Part shown: positions 1 to 11,219 of the stretch, piece by piece | Layout of the letters: every line of letters starts with the position of its first letter | Position numbering within the stretch: the first letter of the stretch is position 1 | DNA from: Lepeophtheirus salmonis | Taxonomy: Eukaryota > Arthropoda > Copepoda > Siphonostomatoida > Caligidae | Assembly: GCF_016086655.4 (NCBI RefSeq) | Contig: NC_052132.2 | Coordinates: 11,410,805 to 11,474,804 of the forward strand | Reading direction: 5' to 3' | Length of the DNA: 64,000 nt | Program-made: the position numbers and the translations under genes | Notes under the pieces: generated by a model | Told to the model about the DNA's origin: nothing | Database searches by the model: none | Seen by the model: the letters and a program-made list of their open reading frames with translations, nothing else

Positions 1-394
1 TTTATAAAGTTTGAACACAAAGAATGTCCTTGGTCACATTAATCACCGAACCAACTCAAGTTAGAAAAAAGAAATTGTTGTTTATCATCCCTCACAAAAA
101 ATGATCTAAACTGAATAAAAAAATTTAATATTTTCAAACATTTCTGTGGAATATATCTCACAATTTCATACTCTTTATTAGACATGTCTGTAGTAGAAGG
201 TAATTGCTATAATAAATAATTATTTTGAGAAATAAAATATACATGAATCAGAATTGTGGAAAAAAATAATAATATGTCTTCATTATTATAGCTGTAACCA
301 AGTAATTCATAAATATTAGCACATAGTAAAAAAATAATACAACTTTGTTTTTCAAGGCAACCCCTATGAATTTTATAAAAAAGTCATTTTTGGC
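1..394. other. AT-rich DNA, nothing recognised
   Basis: Low-complexity AT-rich sequence ahead of the first transposase relic. Open frames here are short and low-complexity; I see no gene, repeat boundary or RNA. Confidence 0.5.
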
Positions 395-790
395 ATTGAA
401 GGACATGGACATTGCAGTCACTACAAGAAAGCACAAGTCGATGAGGCAGCATGCATTGGAACTCAATGTTAGACATTGGGCTGTGAGAAAGTGTATGAAT
501 GGCTTTTATGTATGTAGTTCAAACAAGACCAACCAGGCCAAAAGAGCTTATAAATTTTTGACTTGTTTAAAGGTGGGGAGGAGTTTGGCCAACCACCTTG
601 CAAGACTCTTCCCCCTTGACTATTCCATTTGGTGCATAGTCGAGAAGAGAGTACCCCTTATCTAAATTTGGATGCCCTAAAGGCCTCTGTCGAACAGCAG
701 TGAGTGGCTATGTCCGAGGCATACAAAAAAAAATTCTTTCCAGTTTAAAGACTGGTAGCAGAATGTATACTGATACCTCCAGTGTCTTAT
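395..790 (+). pseudogene. Tc1/mariner-type transposase relic, internally deleted
   Basis: Relic of a cut-and-paste DNA transposase. An N-terminal helix-turn-helix-like stretch (SMRQHALELNVRHWAVRKC, about 440-500) resembles the second HTH of mariner-like transposases. It runs after a short spacer into a C-terminal signature (LDYSIWCIVEKRV near 616-655, then LDALKASVEQQ near 672). The catalytic core between them is missing, so the two ends were brought together by an internal deletion. In-frame stops follow near 663 and 705, and the last part (MSEAYKKK) is also degraded. No terminal inverted repeats were identified. It cannot encode an active enzyme. The family assignment rests on motif similarity recalled from related elements. 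Confidence 0.6.
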
Positions 791-799
791 CCCAACTCG

Positions 800-2055
800 A
801 TACATTTCTCAGATGGTGTAAGGAGATGGTTAAAATCTCATCCATATTTGGTTAGTAACTTTTAGAAACATTTTTCAAAAGAAATTCGATAAATCTATGA
901 GGGTTGAGTAACATGCCTTGGTTGATTTGATATTGAATTAACTAGATATATTAATTGTCAGCAATTTTATCATGTTCATTGTATGTTCCATAATTTTGTT
1001 TTGTTCCAAAATATTTCCTTAAAAATTTCCGTTCGACGTTCTTCCTTTTACAATTTTTTCTTTCGGCGCTAAGTCCGACCATTAAAGATATTAAACCATT
1101 AACCTTTTTTTACATGTCAACTACAAAAAAGATGAAATTCAAATAGAAAAAATTATCTGATAAAGTAAGGAATCATCTTTTTAGCATAGGATGTAATATA
1201 TATAATGGAAATCATAATATTGAAGAAAACGGGATAAATAATGATAAATTGATTGGCAATATTATAGTCGACAGTTTTGCATGGGTGCTATTTTCATTTC
1301 TTCACTAGATATTATTAACATTTTTTTATTTTTTTAAATTGGTAAATTTATATAAGACGGTGAAGACATCTCAATATTATGTATATTTTTTGTATAAATA
1401 TAAAGCCAATAATATATTCAAAAAACTGAATAATAATTAATTAACAAAAAATTATAATTTGATATTTTTTATCATTATTCTCGTAAACCCAAATTTACAT
1501 ACTTAAATTTATTAAAATTATTTTAGAAACACTATATAAAAAAGAAGTTTGATCAAACCAAACCTGTAACTTTTTCTGTCATTCTAGTGACTAACAAACA
1601 AATAGAGGCAAAACCGTTATGAGTTTTTTTGTTTTTGTTTTAAATAAAGGGTTTTAATGGAAAATTTCATAAAAAGAATACTGTCTTGTAAGCGTATCCG
1701 GCCGGTGAGTTGGTAGATATCGTTTTCCATTATAAATGGCATACCTTTCTGTTGAGTTTTCTTAAAAGTATGATCTTAGTAGTCTTTCAGTGTAATTTCG
1801 AGTCATCTCCTTACTTACAAAGTTCAGTTTTTTTTAAATATTTTCAATTTTCTATGGCCTAATCCAATCCAACTAAAATTCAGTTTTAATACATACAAAC
1901 ACACACTAATGGAGAGTGAGTCCGGTACAAATGTCACTCTCACGTCAGTTGTTCATTTTGCTTTTTTACGACAACATATCCCCATCTTCTTTTAATCAGG
2001 AACAAAAACTTTGTGCACTTTTTGTATTTTATACAATTGAAATGGTAAAAGAACA
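800..2055. other. AT-rich intergenic/intronic DNA
   Basis: No coding signal recognised. The only structure seen is a short inverted repeat near 1902-1936 (GAGAGTGA ... TCACTCTC) around a CCGGTAC core. Confidence 0.45.
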
Positions 2056-2059
2056 ATTC

Positions 2060-2700
2060 ATTTTTCGATAAAGTGGTCAGGTGAACAACAAAATTCGTCA
2101 AAAAATTTAGTTAAACGTCGAACAGGATCGTAAAGACAAACTCACAATAACTTACCGGAAACTTTTTTACCAGGAAGTAGACAAACTCGTCCGAAGTCCT
2201 GCCTTGTTGAGGAAAATAATAAAAGAAAAAGATAAGAATCCCAGCCCATCGATGAATGCAATCGCTTACAGCATTGACATAGCGTCCACTTCAACTGTCC
2301 ATGGTATCATCAATAAATACCTACGGTAAAACACCTATGCACAGTGCAAGGTACAGCTTTTAAATCTGTCAAACAGGAAGAAAAGAGTCGCACAAACCAA
2401 GGTTTTGATAAAGCTAACAGGGAAGCCTCCTGTGAAAATTCTTATCTGTTTCTTCTCTGATGAGAAAAATGTAGATCAAACACAGAAGTATAATTCGAGG
2501 AGTTAAAATTACTCATACCAAGTAATGGTCTTCAATGAAGTTCCACACAGCACCATAAGATTCCGGAGAGTTGGGATAAGGATACCGTTCCGCGTTTGAT
2601 CCAGTGGGACGCTTCCGGGGACGTTTTGTGAACGTGAGGTCCAAGCTAAGAGCGATTTTATTGATAGAGTGTTAAATTTATGTTATAATGTAAATTTAAG
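2060..2700 (+). pseudogene. Tc1/mariner-type transposase relic (N-terminal to first catalytic Asp)
   Basis: Decayed transposase with several frameshifts and stops. Recognisable pieces in order are an HTH-like stretch (SPSMNAIAYSIDIASTSTV, about 2240-2310), a linker (NRKKRVAQTKVL, about 2370-2405) and the first catalytic aspartate block (ICFFSDEKNVDQTQK, about 2445-2490), where the D of FFSDEKN is kept. A following VMVF block (about 2524) matches the strand after the first Asp in this superfamily. The second and third catalytic residues and the C-terminus are gone: sequence after about 2600 no longer matches. No TIR was found on either side. Confidence 0.6.
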
Positions 2701-3079
2701 TAAAAAATTGTAAAAAAATCAGAGAAGAAATAAAGTAAAAACAGCGGGTTTTTTTTTTTTTTGGCCTGCGAACGTTTAAATGACCCACACTTTTTATTAT
2801 TTTCATTCACGATGAGCAAGGCTCGACAGACACGCCAGTCCGTGGCTAGTAAAAATAGTCAAGCTAGTGTAAGGTGCCATGCATCGAGTTGAACACCTCT
2901 TTATTCAATCCCAGTACATATAAAATATATCCATGACTTATTTTTTATTATTATTATTCTATTTTAGACATAAAGTACTTTTAACATTAATAATGGCATC
3001 CCTGAAAGCATAAAGAATACATATCTTAATTAATAAAAAAATCAGTAACGAAGATGAACGAAGGTTTGGTTTGTACCTC
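2701..3079. other. AT-rich DNA with one 26-codon frame
   Basis: Contains a T-run near 2749-2761 and a short ATG-initiated frame at 2812-2892 of better base composition than its surroundings (starts MSKARQTRQSVASKNSQ). I do not recognise it, and it may be chance or an element fragment. Confidence 0.3.
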
Positions 3080-3250
3080 TCTTTGTGTGTTTGTTAGCTA
3101 CCTGGATTACGGCAAAAATTACAGCTTGATTTTCATCAAACTTTGTACGAAGATTGTATATGGTCACAGTAAGAGGCCAGAAAATTTGAAGAGGTCAATG
3201 TATCACAAAACGTTAATTTATAATGCATAATCGATCATAACTTTGGAACA
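3080..3250 (+). repeat. Dispersed repeat A, copy 1
   Basis: Matches the reverse complement of about 23340-23522 over roughly 160 bp. Shared blocks include TGGATTACGGCAAAAATT (3103-3120), the following GATTYATTTTATC-like stretch and a CAGTAAGAGGCCA / CAGTAAGGGGCCA block. The two copies are diverged and in opposite orientation. No coding capacity. Confidence 0.65.
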
Positions 3251-3289
3251 AAACTAAATAACACAAAACCAACCTCCATTTAATACAAA

Positions 3290-3430
3290 TGAATTCAAGT
3301 CAAAAAAGGAGTTTATTTTTGAGACCAAAATCCAAAACTGATTTCAGTTTTTTTTTCAGTCATCTGATTCTGAAATATCTGGTATCATAGTACTTCGGGA
3401 CCATTCTCGTTCAGAGTCAATAATCCTTGG
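3290..3430 (+). repeat. Dispersed repeat B, copy 1
   Basis: Direct-orientation match to about 13925-14065. Shared words include TGAATT.AAG, CTGA.TCATCTGA and GAAATATCTGG, followed by an ATAGTACTTCGGGACCATT / ATAGTAACTTAGGACTATT block. Non-coding, diverged. Confidence 0.6.
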
Positions 3431-3544
3431 AGATGCATATTTTTGAAATAGATTTTTTTTAACTATACATTGAATATTTTTCTATAATATAAGCTATGAT
3501 ATTCCTCATCACTATATATTATAAATTAGTTCTAAATAAAAGTG

Positions 3545-4010
3545 TCGTGTTTTTTTTGTTTTGTTTTTCCACATAAAGACTTTATTCGTTTAGAGACGTT
3601 ACATATATAAACAAACATTTTAGTTTACAATTAAAACCCTAAACTAAAGTCATTACAACAATTAATTAGCACGGTCAGTCAAACGATAAATAAAATACTC
3701 TGTAGAAGTTTATCACATTTCATAAAAATCTTCAATAAAATTAGCAAAAATGATCAGGTAGAAAACAAATGAATAAAAATTATCAAAATCAGACAACTAA
3801 AAAAAAAAAGTAGGATGGAGACAAAAAGACAACAATTAAGCATTGGATGCCCTAAACTTTTTAAACCAACGGTGAATGTGTATTAGACGGCGAAGAAACG
3901 TAATATTGTCTTTCGAACCATATAGGTAGTAGCGTATCAAATCCCCCGGTGTACTTCCACGTTAGATTAGAAGAATCTGGAATTTTAATGGCAAAGACAA
4001 AGTATCTTGC
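3545..4010 (-). repeat. Possible retroposed 3' end with dispersed repeat C
   Basis: Read on the minus strand this segment ends in CGAATAAAGTCTTTATGTGG followed by an A-rich tail (about 3570-3545), which looks like a polyadenylation signal plus tail. Its 5' part (about 3925-4005) matches the plus strand at about 51420-51505: both contain TTCTTCTAATCT.ACGTGGAAG, and the translations share IPDSSNLTWKY. I cannot name the element. Confidence 0.4.
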
Positions 4011-4874
4011 AGCAGTTCAAATAAAAATAGCTCTAAATTCTTCATTTTGGATAGGGACACCTTCTGTCAGCTTCTTTACTATCCTATTTGTACAGCTCGA
4101 GAGAACCAACTCTACAGGGTGTCCACGATAAAATGGAACTACTTTAAACTTCATCCAGATCCATAATAAACATATATTCCAGGTTAAATCATACTAATAT
4201 AAAAGGTTGCGTGAACAATACACTATAACTTCCACCACAATGCATACAAATATATTTATTGTATTTTCTTCCATTTTTCAATTCAGTCTTCTGTCTCATG
4301 TATGTAACCTACTATTTTTGTTCGATGAAGAGTTCTTCATTATAATATAAAATATTTAAAAAACAGAGCCTGTAGCAATTTTCAATAGATCTTTTCCACA
4401 TTCAAGAAAGACAGTATATTTTCTTCCCTATACATCGGAATGTAATCTACTTGTTGCACAATTTAAACTTATCCATTTGTCAGATAAATTTCAAAAAAGT
4501 ATCCTTGATTTATTAAATTTAATAAATCATGTCAACTTTTAGAATTTTGCAATATAATCATACACAATTTCTCAAACTGCTAACTAAATTAATGATAAAG
4601 TCCGTTAGATGTGTCAAATTTTTCCTTAGACATTTGCTTAATGTAGTCTTGCTATATCCTTAATGGAAAAAACAACAACAAAGAAACATAAATGATTTAC
4701 ATTTGAGCAATAGCTTTTTAAAATAATTCTTCACAATTACATGTTGATGTTTTTTTGTTTTTTCTTGCATGTAAGACAATAATTAACAAATCATTTTACA
4801 AATTAAAATTTTCAAATAATAAATATGATATGAAAGATATTCCTTTTAATAAAATTAACTTTTATCACCTACAG
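4011..4874. other. Intron-like AT-rich DNA upstream of the ADAM10-like exon
   Basis: Starts near a mariner-like end word (TACAGGGTGTCCACGATAAA, from about 4114) with no partner seen. The rest is AT-rich, consistent with an intron, and ends in CACCTACAG, a good 3' splice site at 4866-4874. Confidence 0.4.
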
Positions 4875-5110
4875 ATTCCTTTGGTTCGCCATTTCTTTAT
4901 CCAAACAATACTATTGATGAAGTTGACCCAGATGAACTTCTTCGCCGATTTTCTCTCTATGATTTGAGCGATTACTGCCTTGGAATCCTTTTTTCTGCTA
5001 GGACATTCAAAAAGAATCAAATAATGGGGTTTTCATGGAAAGGGAAGGGCAGTCCAACTGGAATGGGAGGGATATGTCAAAAACGTTTAAAGTATAGCAA
5101 AGATGGTGTG
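4875..5110 (+). CDS. Internal exon of an ADAM10/Kuzbanian-like metalloprotease
   Basis: A 236-bp exon bounded by CACCTACAG (acceptor, ends 4874) and GTGAGT (donor, 5111-5116). The first two bases finish a split codon. The next 78 codons are open and end at a codon boundary, so the exon enters in phase 1 and leaves in phase 0. The product starts SFGSPFLYPNN and contains LYDLSDYCLGILFSARTF, MGFSWKGKG and GGICQK. These align by eye with the ADAM10 catalytic-domain region DYCLAYVF...LGLAWVG...GGICEK, just before the HExxHxxGxxH zinc-binding exon. ADAM10 is a membrane sheddase (for example of Notch). It is not repeat-like and has no lesions, so it is probably part of a live host gene. I found no neighbouring ADAM exon in the window; the catalytic-histidine exon must lie further off. 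The gene identity is inferred from motifs only. Confidence 0.72.
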
Positions 5111-5116
5111 GTGAGT
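5111..5116 (+). other. 5' splice donor (GTGAGT)
   Basis: Consensus donor directly after the last codon of the ADAM10-like exon; with the acceptor at 4871-4874 it defines the exon. Confidence 0.65.
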
Positions 5117-6080
5117 TGTTAAAACGTAAAAATGTTGAAATACAAAAATTATTAAGGAAGATTGGCATAAGTAAAGTTTTTGCCATGATTAGCCCCCATG
5201 TGCGCATTTGGTGCATATAATTACCATACTTTATCAATTAAAATTTAAGGTCTAGTCGAAAACCTTCAGGTAGTATATAAAGCATTTGAAGAAAATATAA
5301 AAAAGATTTTAGCTTTTAAGTAAGGTCCTTCATTTTTCTCGATTTTTTAGTGGTGATAGACATTTTTTGTTAATAGTATCAAGATAAATTTTAAAAAAAT
5401 TCAAAATTTCATTTTTTCAAATGCTGAATGTTTGTATCAATTTGTTATATAATTTGATGTTCATCTATAAAGGTATTTCATGTCAAAAAATGGCACTGAG
5501 TTGTGGCTATACCCTGAACACTTGATTCTTTAGAAAGTTTTTCTAGCCCAAATGTACATTACTTGACGGTTTGAATGGTCATATTCGTGTTTAATGGTTT
5601 AAATGTTAATAATAAATGTGGATTTCAGCCTGTGGGCGCTCCAAGACCTTCATTTTGTTGCATAGTGAATTCATGATGTTATGTATCTTTACAAACTTTT
5701 TTAAATGAGATTATAAATGTTTTGAGAAGAAAAATATTTAAGTTGAATTGTCGTTCTCTGAACTTTCAGATTACTCTCAAAATTTCAGAAATCACTCATA
5801 AGTCTTTCTTTTATTCTCTAAACCGTTATATTTCCTCTAAAAAAAATTGTGCAAGTATCCGTACCAACATGCAGCGAGAATAGCTCTTAAAATTAAAAAT
5901 TAGTTTAAAAATAAATAAATGATGATACTTTAAGACGCCCAAGCCCTTATAGGAAAAAAGATTGTTTACCAGATCCATATCTGAAGTCTTAAAAACCTAT
6001 ATGAAAAATTTCAGCAACATCCATTCATTGGTTTGGCTGTGAATCCCCGACACATACAAACACACAAAAAGACATTTGCA
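5117..6080. other. Intron-like AT-rich DNA
   Basis: Follows the ADAM10-like exon. No open frame of quality, no repeat boundary recognised. Confidence 0.4.
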
Positions 6081-6084
6081 TTTA

Positions 6085-6190
6085 ATCAATGATATAGGCG
6101 GGAATCTTTTTATACTTCTATTCCAACAGGGACTTAAAAATATAACTCCCCAACAAATCCTCAAAGCTCTTTGTCTTTCACGCAATTGTG
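6085..6190 (+). repeat. Dispersed repeat D, copy 1
   Basis: Resembles 15510-15615 in the same orientation (ATTC.A...CAACA/AGGGACTTA.AA.TATGACTC-like, then CTCTTTGTCTTTCA / CTCTCTGTCTTTTA). A third piece is on the opposite strand near 21700-21775. Non-coding. Confidence 0.4.
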
Positions 6191-6199
6191 ATTATTTTA

Positions 6200-8335
6200 T
6201 ACTTATTGTTCTCTTTGTAATATTAAAAGAATAATGACTTTCAACAATGAGAGGCTCTGTAATAATCTTATTTCTTAAGCTAATTTGGTAGAAAATATTT
6301 TGTATTTTAATTATTCTAGGAAATAAGTTGTTTATTAACATGTATTTTAAAAAACGTTCTGTTTTTTATACCAAGCTTTGGGTCATTTTAAAGTATTTTC
6401 CCATTTGTTATTCCCATAATTTTATTAATAATTAGCTCAACTATTTCGACAAAATCTCTGTAATTACAGTACAAACGAAGCTACATTTATGAAAATGGGT
6501 ATAAGAATTCCTATAAATAAGCAATTTACAAAAAAAAAAACGTTTATTCATCTGATAAAATACAACCATTTGATCAAAAAGAGGAATCATTAATTATGTT
6601 TAAATAAGTTTGCACTGATGTTAACTAATGTTAAGTACACATAATTAAAGAATTAAATAGTACACATGTTAATCACGAGTAAATATTTACTCCAAATTAC
6701 AAAAAAAATATTAACGAATGTAATAGATGTGTAGTTAGTGGATTTTTATAGAATTTTTATAAGCTCATTGTTAGGATATACCTTGTTTAAAAAATAGATA
6801 TACCTATATACTAAAATGTTTGGAGTGGTGAAAAGATTGGGTCATTATTGGAGGATGATGTGCTCAGTATGGAGCTCTACCATTAAGAAAGTCCTATCTT
6901 TACTAGGTTGAAACGAATTACTTAATTATAATCCTCGACTCATCGGTAGGAGTAAGTTTCTTAAAATTACTTCTGCAGGTCCATATATATCAGACAAGAA
7001 CCCTGTCTTGAATAACTTATTTCTATCCAATGGAACACAAGAGGTCTTATCAAGCCGAGATTTCAAATATAATTATCTCAGGTCCTTGCTTTCATGCCCT
7101 TAAAAGTCATTCGAAACTGAGTAATTAAGCAAGCTTCCAATATTAGTATTGATCGTGAAGAGAAGGACCCATCATCTATCGGAAGGTGAAGGTTCAACAA
7201 ACTTGGTCTTAGAAATGGCATGGAACATGGGGAAACAAATATAATTTTGAAGAATCCAATCACTAATACGAGTCAAAAATGGCTGAGGTATAGATTAGGA
7301 ACGTCATGTATTTTTACAACAAGCTACAGAAAGATCCTAAGGAGAAAAATTGTAATTGTAAAAAGTTGAAGACCTCTTTTTGATTCATTCTACGAATGTG
7401 TAAAAATTACATCAATCCTTAAGATAGTGAAGAAAGAGATCTAGATAAACTTTGAGGCAAGATTGAGTCCCTCAGATTGGTTCCTCATGGTATAATTAAA
7501 AAATAACTTTTTTTAAATTAACATTTAAGGTTATAAAACAATTAAAATCCATACTAATCTAAGATATGTATAAGTATATTATTGACATAGGTAATCTGAA
7601 GTTGAAAAGTGTTAAAGTTATAAAGTAAAATACTACGATTTGTTTCATTGATGATCTTTTTAAAAAAATAACTAGGTTTATGGTTTCAACATGGCCTAAT
7701 ATTGATTTACTTTGTAATTGTGTATTCAAACGACTGTAGTACAATGTGAAATCAGCAAATAAAATAAAAAAGATCATTTATTCAACCAATTTGGCAAATT
7801 TGATTAGACAATCCTAATTTATTTAAGAAAATTATAAATTATCATAAGAATTTAGCAAATGTATTCAATACTTAATGACTGCTTAACAAAATAACATTTT
7901 TATACATGAGTAATTCCAAAAATATACTGCTGAATCAAACAATAGATTAGCTAGTAGATCTTCATGAAGAGAGCAAACTATAATATAATCTTTGTAACTA
8001 CGCACATAGTGGAAAATTAAATAAAAACGGGGTCGAAGGTGAACTTTGTTATCATCAGCAGTTACATTGCTGTTCACGGACTGCACGATTTCAATTATTT
8101 TATCCTGATTTCGCCTTGTTCGAACAAAAACTGTGAAATATTGCGTATTTTCTTTTTGCTGATGTACATCTTTGGCCCCCGCTCAAACAAAAATGAGTCA
8201 AATAATCACAAAACTCTCAAAATAGTTTTTTTAGTAAGAAATCTTATCTTTCTAGCATTATCCAGCATAAATCGATTGCACGTAAATAACGCAAGATACA
8301 ACTAACTATAACCAAGTTTTTGGATTTCCTTTTAC
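6200..8335. other. Long stretch without recognisable gene
   Basis: About 2.1 kb of AT-rich DNA. The segment 6960-7270 is a little more GC-rich and has a moderate open stretch after an AG (PYISDKNPVLNNLFLSNGTQ, from about 6981), but I cannot match it to a family and do not call it. Confidence 0.4.
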
Positions 8336-8339
8336 TCAA

Positions 8340-8605
8340 CCTATTATTTTGGATACTTGAAGTTTGGTCATCCCTTATTTAGGACTGAAGACTGCAGTTC
8401 CGTCCAATGCAACCCTGCATATCAGTCCTAAAAACTTATAAAGTTTGGTTTTTGATTACGTCACTCAACTTTTTTTTTTTTTTTTTTAATCAGTTGTTGT
8501 ACTGACAGTCCGAAGTACCGATATACTTCAGAACCGTTTCCAAGGACTGATAGGACCGTTCCTAAGACGGTAGTGGGCAAAATAAAATATGTCCTGTCTG
8601 TATGT
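8340..8605. repeat. Dispersed AGGACTGA-type repeat
   Basis: Contains several copies of AGGACTGA / TCAGTCCT with GGACCG and GACGGT words around a T-tract (about 8470-8487). The same vocabulary recurs at 9940-10130, 21575-21690 and 24130-24225, so these are diverged copies of one non-coding family. Class unknown. Confidence 0.5.
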
Positions 8606-8634
8606 AAAAAAACACTAAATTTTACGTGGTAATC

Positions 8635-8765
8635 CGGGCATTTTGAAGAATGTTTGGTAAGAGAGAAGTTTAGTTGTCAACACGTTTGTAATATATTACA
8701 AGGTTGAAATATACACAAATCCCATTCGTTATACACCAATTATATATAGGCTGGAATTGCCCCGA
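8635..8765 (+). repeat. Dispersed repeat E, copy 1
   Basis: Direct match to about 15170-15310: TTTTGAAGAATGTTTGGTAAG versus TTTTGAAAAATGTCTGGTAG at the start, then AGCTTAGCTGTC-like and TTGAAATA...ACACAAA.CCC blocks. Diverged and non-coding. Confidence 0.55.
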
Positions 8766-8799
8766 TAGCTAATATTTGTATTGAAAAAAGATTGAACAT

Positions 8800-9200
8800 T
8801 TGAAATTTAATTTATGAAAAAAAATTAATTTTCTGTGAAAAGGTTGTGATTTTTTTTTTTTTTTTTTTTCAAAAATTATGATGTGACGAATTAGTCACAT
8901 ACAAGAGTAAAGGGTTAAGTCTTACAATAGTTATTACTTCATACTTAAATGTTCTATCTTCACAAATTAAATAATAATAATAACAGCTTAAGGAAATAAA
9001 TTTATAAACACTCTTCATATTCCCAACTAAAAAATGCCGCTCCTGCCTTCTACAGTATATTTTATATACTAAGACTATTAAGTGTAACTACGAGTGTGAA
9101 AAAAAAATCCAAAAATTTGACAAATAGACCTAAAAAAAATTACAAATTTTCAATATTTTCGAAAAAAAATTCAAAAATCCACAGCTTATATTTCCTCCCG
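8800..9200. repeat. AT-rich CCAYAGCT-type repeat tract
   Basis: A/T-run-rich DNA with a T-run of about 20 at 8851-8870 and the phrase TTCAAAAATCCACAGCT (about 9169-9185). The same phrase recurs in the tracts at 21230-21480, 23570-23790 and 40560-40995. Confidence 0.4.
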
Positions 9201-9539
9201 AGACGGAGTTGGAAGTAAGGATATTAATATCATATTTTGGCTTTTATTAACAATAGTGAGGGTGATAACAAAGCTAGATTTCAATTTTCTATTTTATGTA
9301 CCGTATGTCTATTTCTCACTCTATTCTTCATTATAAAAAAATATGGGATCAAACATTTTAAAGATTGCCAAATATTCCAATACACTGAATGGGGAAGGAA
9401 AAAGGGTCTATGAAATATGAAAATTAGGATCAGTCATCGTGAGACTTACTTACTCAAGTAAACCACAGAATGAGAGACAGAGCTAGAAAGAGACTAATTT
9501 ATCATCTCATTTGAATAGTGTGATGTCATCAAGTCAGGC
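9201..9539. other. AT-rich DNA, nothing recognised
   Basis: No coding or repeat signal I can support. Confidence 0.4.
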
Positions 9540-9554
9540 TTTAAACAAAATAAC

Positions 9555-9720
9555 TTGATAATGACTTGTGAATTGAGTCATTATATATTGACTTGTGAAT
9601 TGAGTCATTTTATATTGACTTGTGACTCGAGTCTAACTAAAATAAGTGACTTGAGACTCGAGTCTAACTTGAACTGAAATGACTTGTGTCTTTACTTGGA
9701 CTCGACTTTGTCTCAGTTTC
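9555..9720. repeat. Short tandem repeat, 27-bp unit, with CTCGAGTC palindromes
   Basis: Two near-identical 27-bp units (9563-9589 and 9590-9616, GACTTGTGAATTGAGTCATT plus an AT tail) differ at one base. A third starts at 9617 and degrades into GACTCGAGTC and GACTTGAGACTCGAGTC repeats to about 9720. No gene inside. Confidence 0.75.
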
Positions 9721-10584
9721 GATGAAATAAAATACTTTTATGGGCAGGTGACTTCTAGTCTGTATTGTTCATTAACTGATAAATAATAATATTATAAACT
9801 TCGTGGACCTTTGGTATTTATATAGAAGTTGAGTATATTTGCACAAAAAGAAATTATTTGAGAATAAGATGGGATAAAAAACTTGGAAAACTACATTAAG
9901 TATAATTTTTAAAAAAACACATTCTACTTTCTACTGTAACAAACCGTGTACAGTGGAACAGAACCGTGGATTGACCGTACCGTCTCAGCCCTAGTACATA
10001 TAACAATGGGTGATGGGCTGAAGGAAATTTTTTTAGACACTATAAAAAACCAATAAGGACCGATTTTAGGACTGAAAAACTTAATCAAGACCGGACTGAT
10101 AATACTATAGTCTTTTCAGTGTATTAGACAAATTCAACACTAGTAGCATGTCGTTACCTTTTTTTTTTTTAAATGCAACATCGACTCGGAAATAAACAGA
10201 ATCAAAATAAGTTGGTAGTTAGACAATTATTCCCAACTATTGAGTAATTATGCAATTAAAGTTGGGAATGATTCAGAGTTTAAATAGAGCTAATTCTATA
10301 AAATTCAACCAATCAACGTTCAAACCACTGTTAGAAGAAAAGAAGTATAGTATGGGGAAATATATCGTGAAAATTTTCACCCATGGTAAAACTCTTCAAG
10401 TTTTTCAAAATGTATACAGAGTTTAGCTTTGAAGCTTTCAACATTTATGCAAGCATATTTATATAATTATTTATCAAAGTGACTCTCATTTGAAACCTTG
10501 AAACTATTTTTAACAATTTGTTTCCTGTGGCTGTAAAAACATGGGCAGCTGATACCAATACTTGTTAAGGGGGTCTTTGCAGAC
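9721..10584. other. Non-coding DNA with an AGGACTGA-type repeat
   Basis: Carries diverged copies of the AGGACTGA/CCGTACCGT vocabulary at about 9940-10130. The remainder is AT-rich without recognised features. Confidence 0.4.
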
Positions 10585-11213
10585 TTGCTCACTCAATATG
10601 GCCAATTTCAGCATCAATCATAATTTTTATACACCGCTGGAAGGGCTTGCAGGAGTTGATGACATACTCCTCAAGCAAGTTGTCCCGCAAAGCCACTATG
10701 GCTGCCTTTAGTGAGTCCACGTTTGGCTGCAAAGTTTTTTTGCTTACCCTCTCCAAGGTACCTCACACAGAAAAGTTCAGCGGGTTCAAATCTGGCAAAG
10801 AAAGGGGCCAAATCTCTTTGTCTCTTTATCTCTCGACCCTCCTGACCTTCAGAACCTCTGTTTGAAGGTGGCATGCGGTCCTCATGTATGAGGACAATCC
10901 CGAGTCGTCCTTCACAGCCCTCTTGATTGACCTAACACCCATGGAGAAGTCGTTAGCGAGGAGATTCATCAATTTGGTGGGGTCCTCTTTTATCTTCTTC
11001 TGGAAGTTCGACAGGATCTCCGGATCCCTCTTTAAATTGTGCCCTCCACATCTTGCTTTCCCAGATAGATATTTTCTATCTTGGCCATCTTGAAAAATAG
11101 TCTCCTGGAGCACTTTACAAAATCCATAATCATCGTTACCTCAAGTTCAGCATATAGGAGATCTGAGATGCGTTCTCTTTTGCCTTATTGCTCACTCATG
11201 ATGACGACATGAC
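10585..11213 (-). pseudogene. Mariner-type transposase relic, core deleted
   Basis: Read on the minus strand, the N-terminal part begins near 11213 (KRERISDLLYAELEV). After a frameshift it continues as ARCGGHNLKRDPEILSNFQK and KIKEDPTKLMNLLANDF (about 11070-10940), the linker and second HTH of mariner-like enzymes. HLQTEVLK.RRVER (to about 10830) is followed by a second frameshift. The sequence then jumps to C-terminal transposase pieces (ARFEPAELFCV near 10790, then EEYVINSCKPFQRC near 10670-10620, ending at IDAEIGH). All sequence holding the first two catalytic Asp residues is absent. GC content is clearly higher than in the surroundings. Dead element; no TIRs seen. Confidence 0.7.
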
Positions 11214-11219
11214 GAATTG

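Noticed and set aside
4114..4135. Mariner-like end word TACAGGGTGTCCACGATAAA
   Set aside because: No partner end or transposase within about 2 kb in the right orientation; not called as an element.
5997..6185. Possible exon after TTCCAACAG at 6127 (GLKNITPQQILKAL...)
   Set aside because: The segment resembles a dispersed repeat also seen at 15510-15615 and has no donor or family match.
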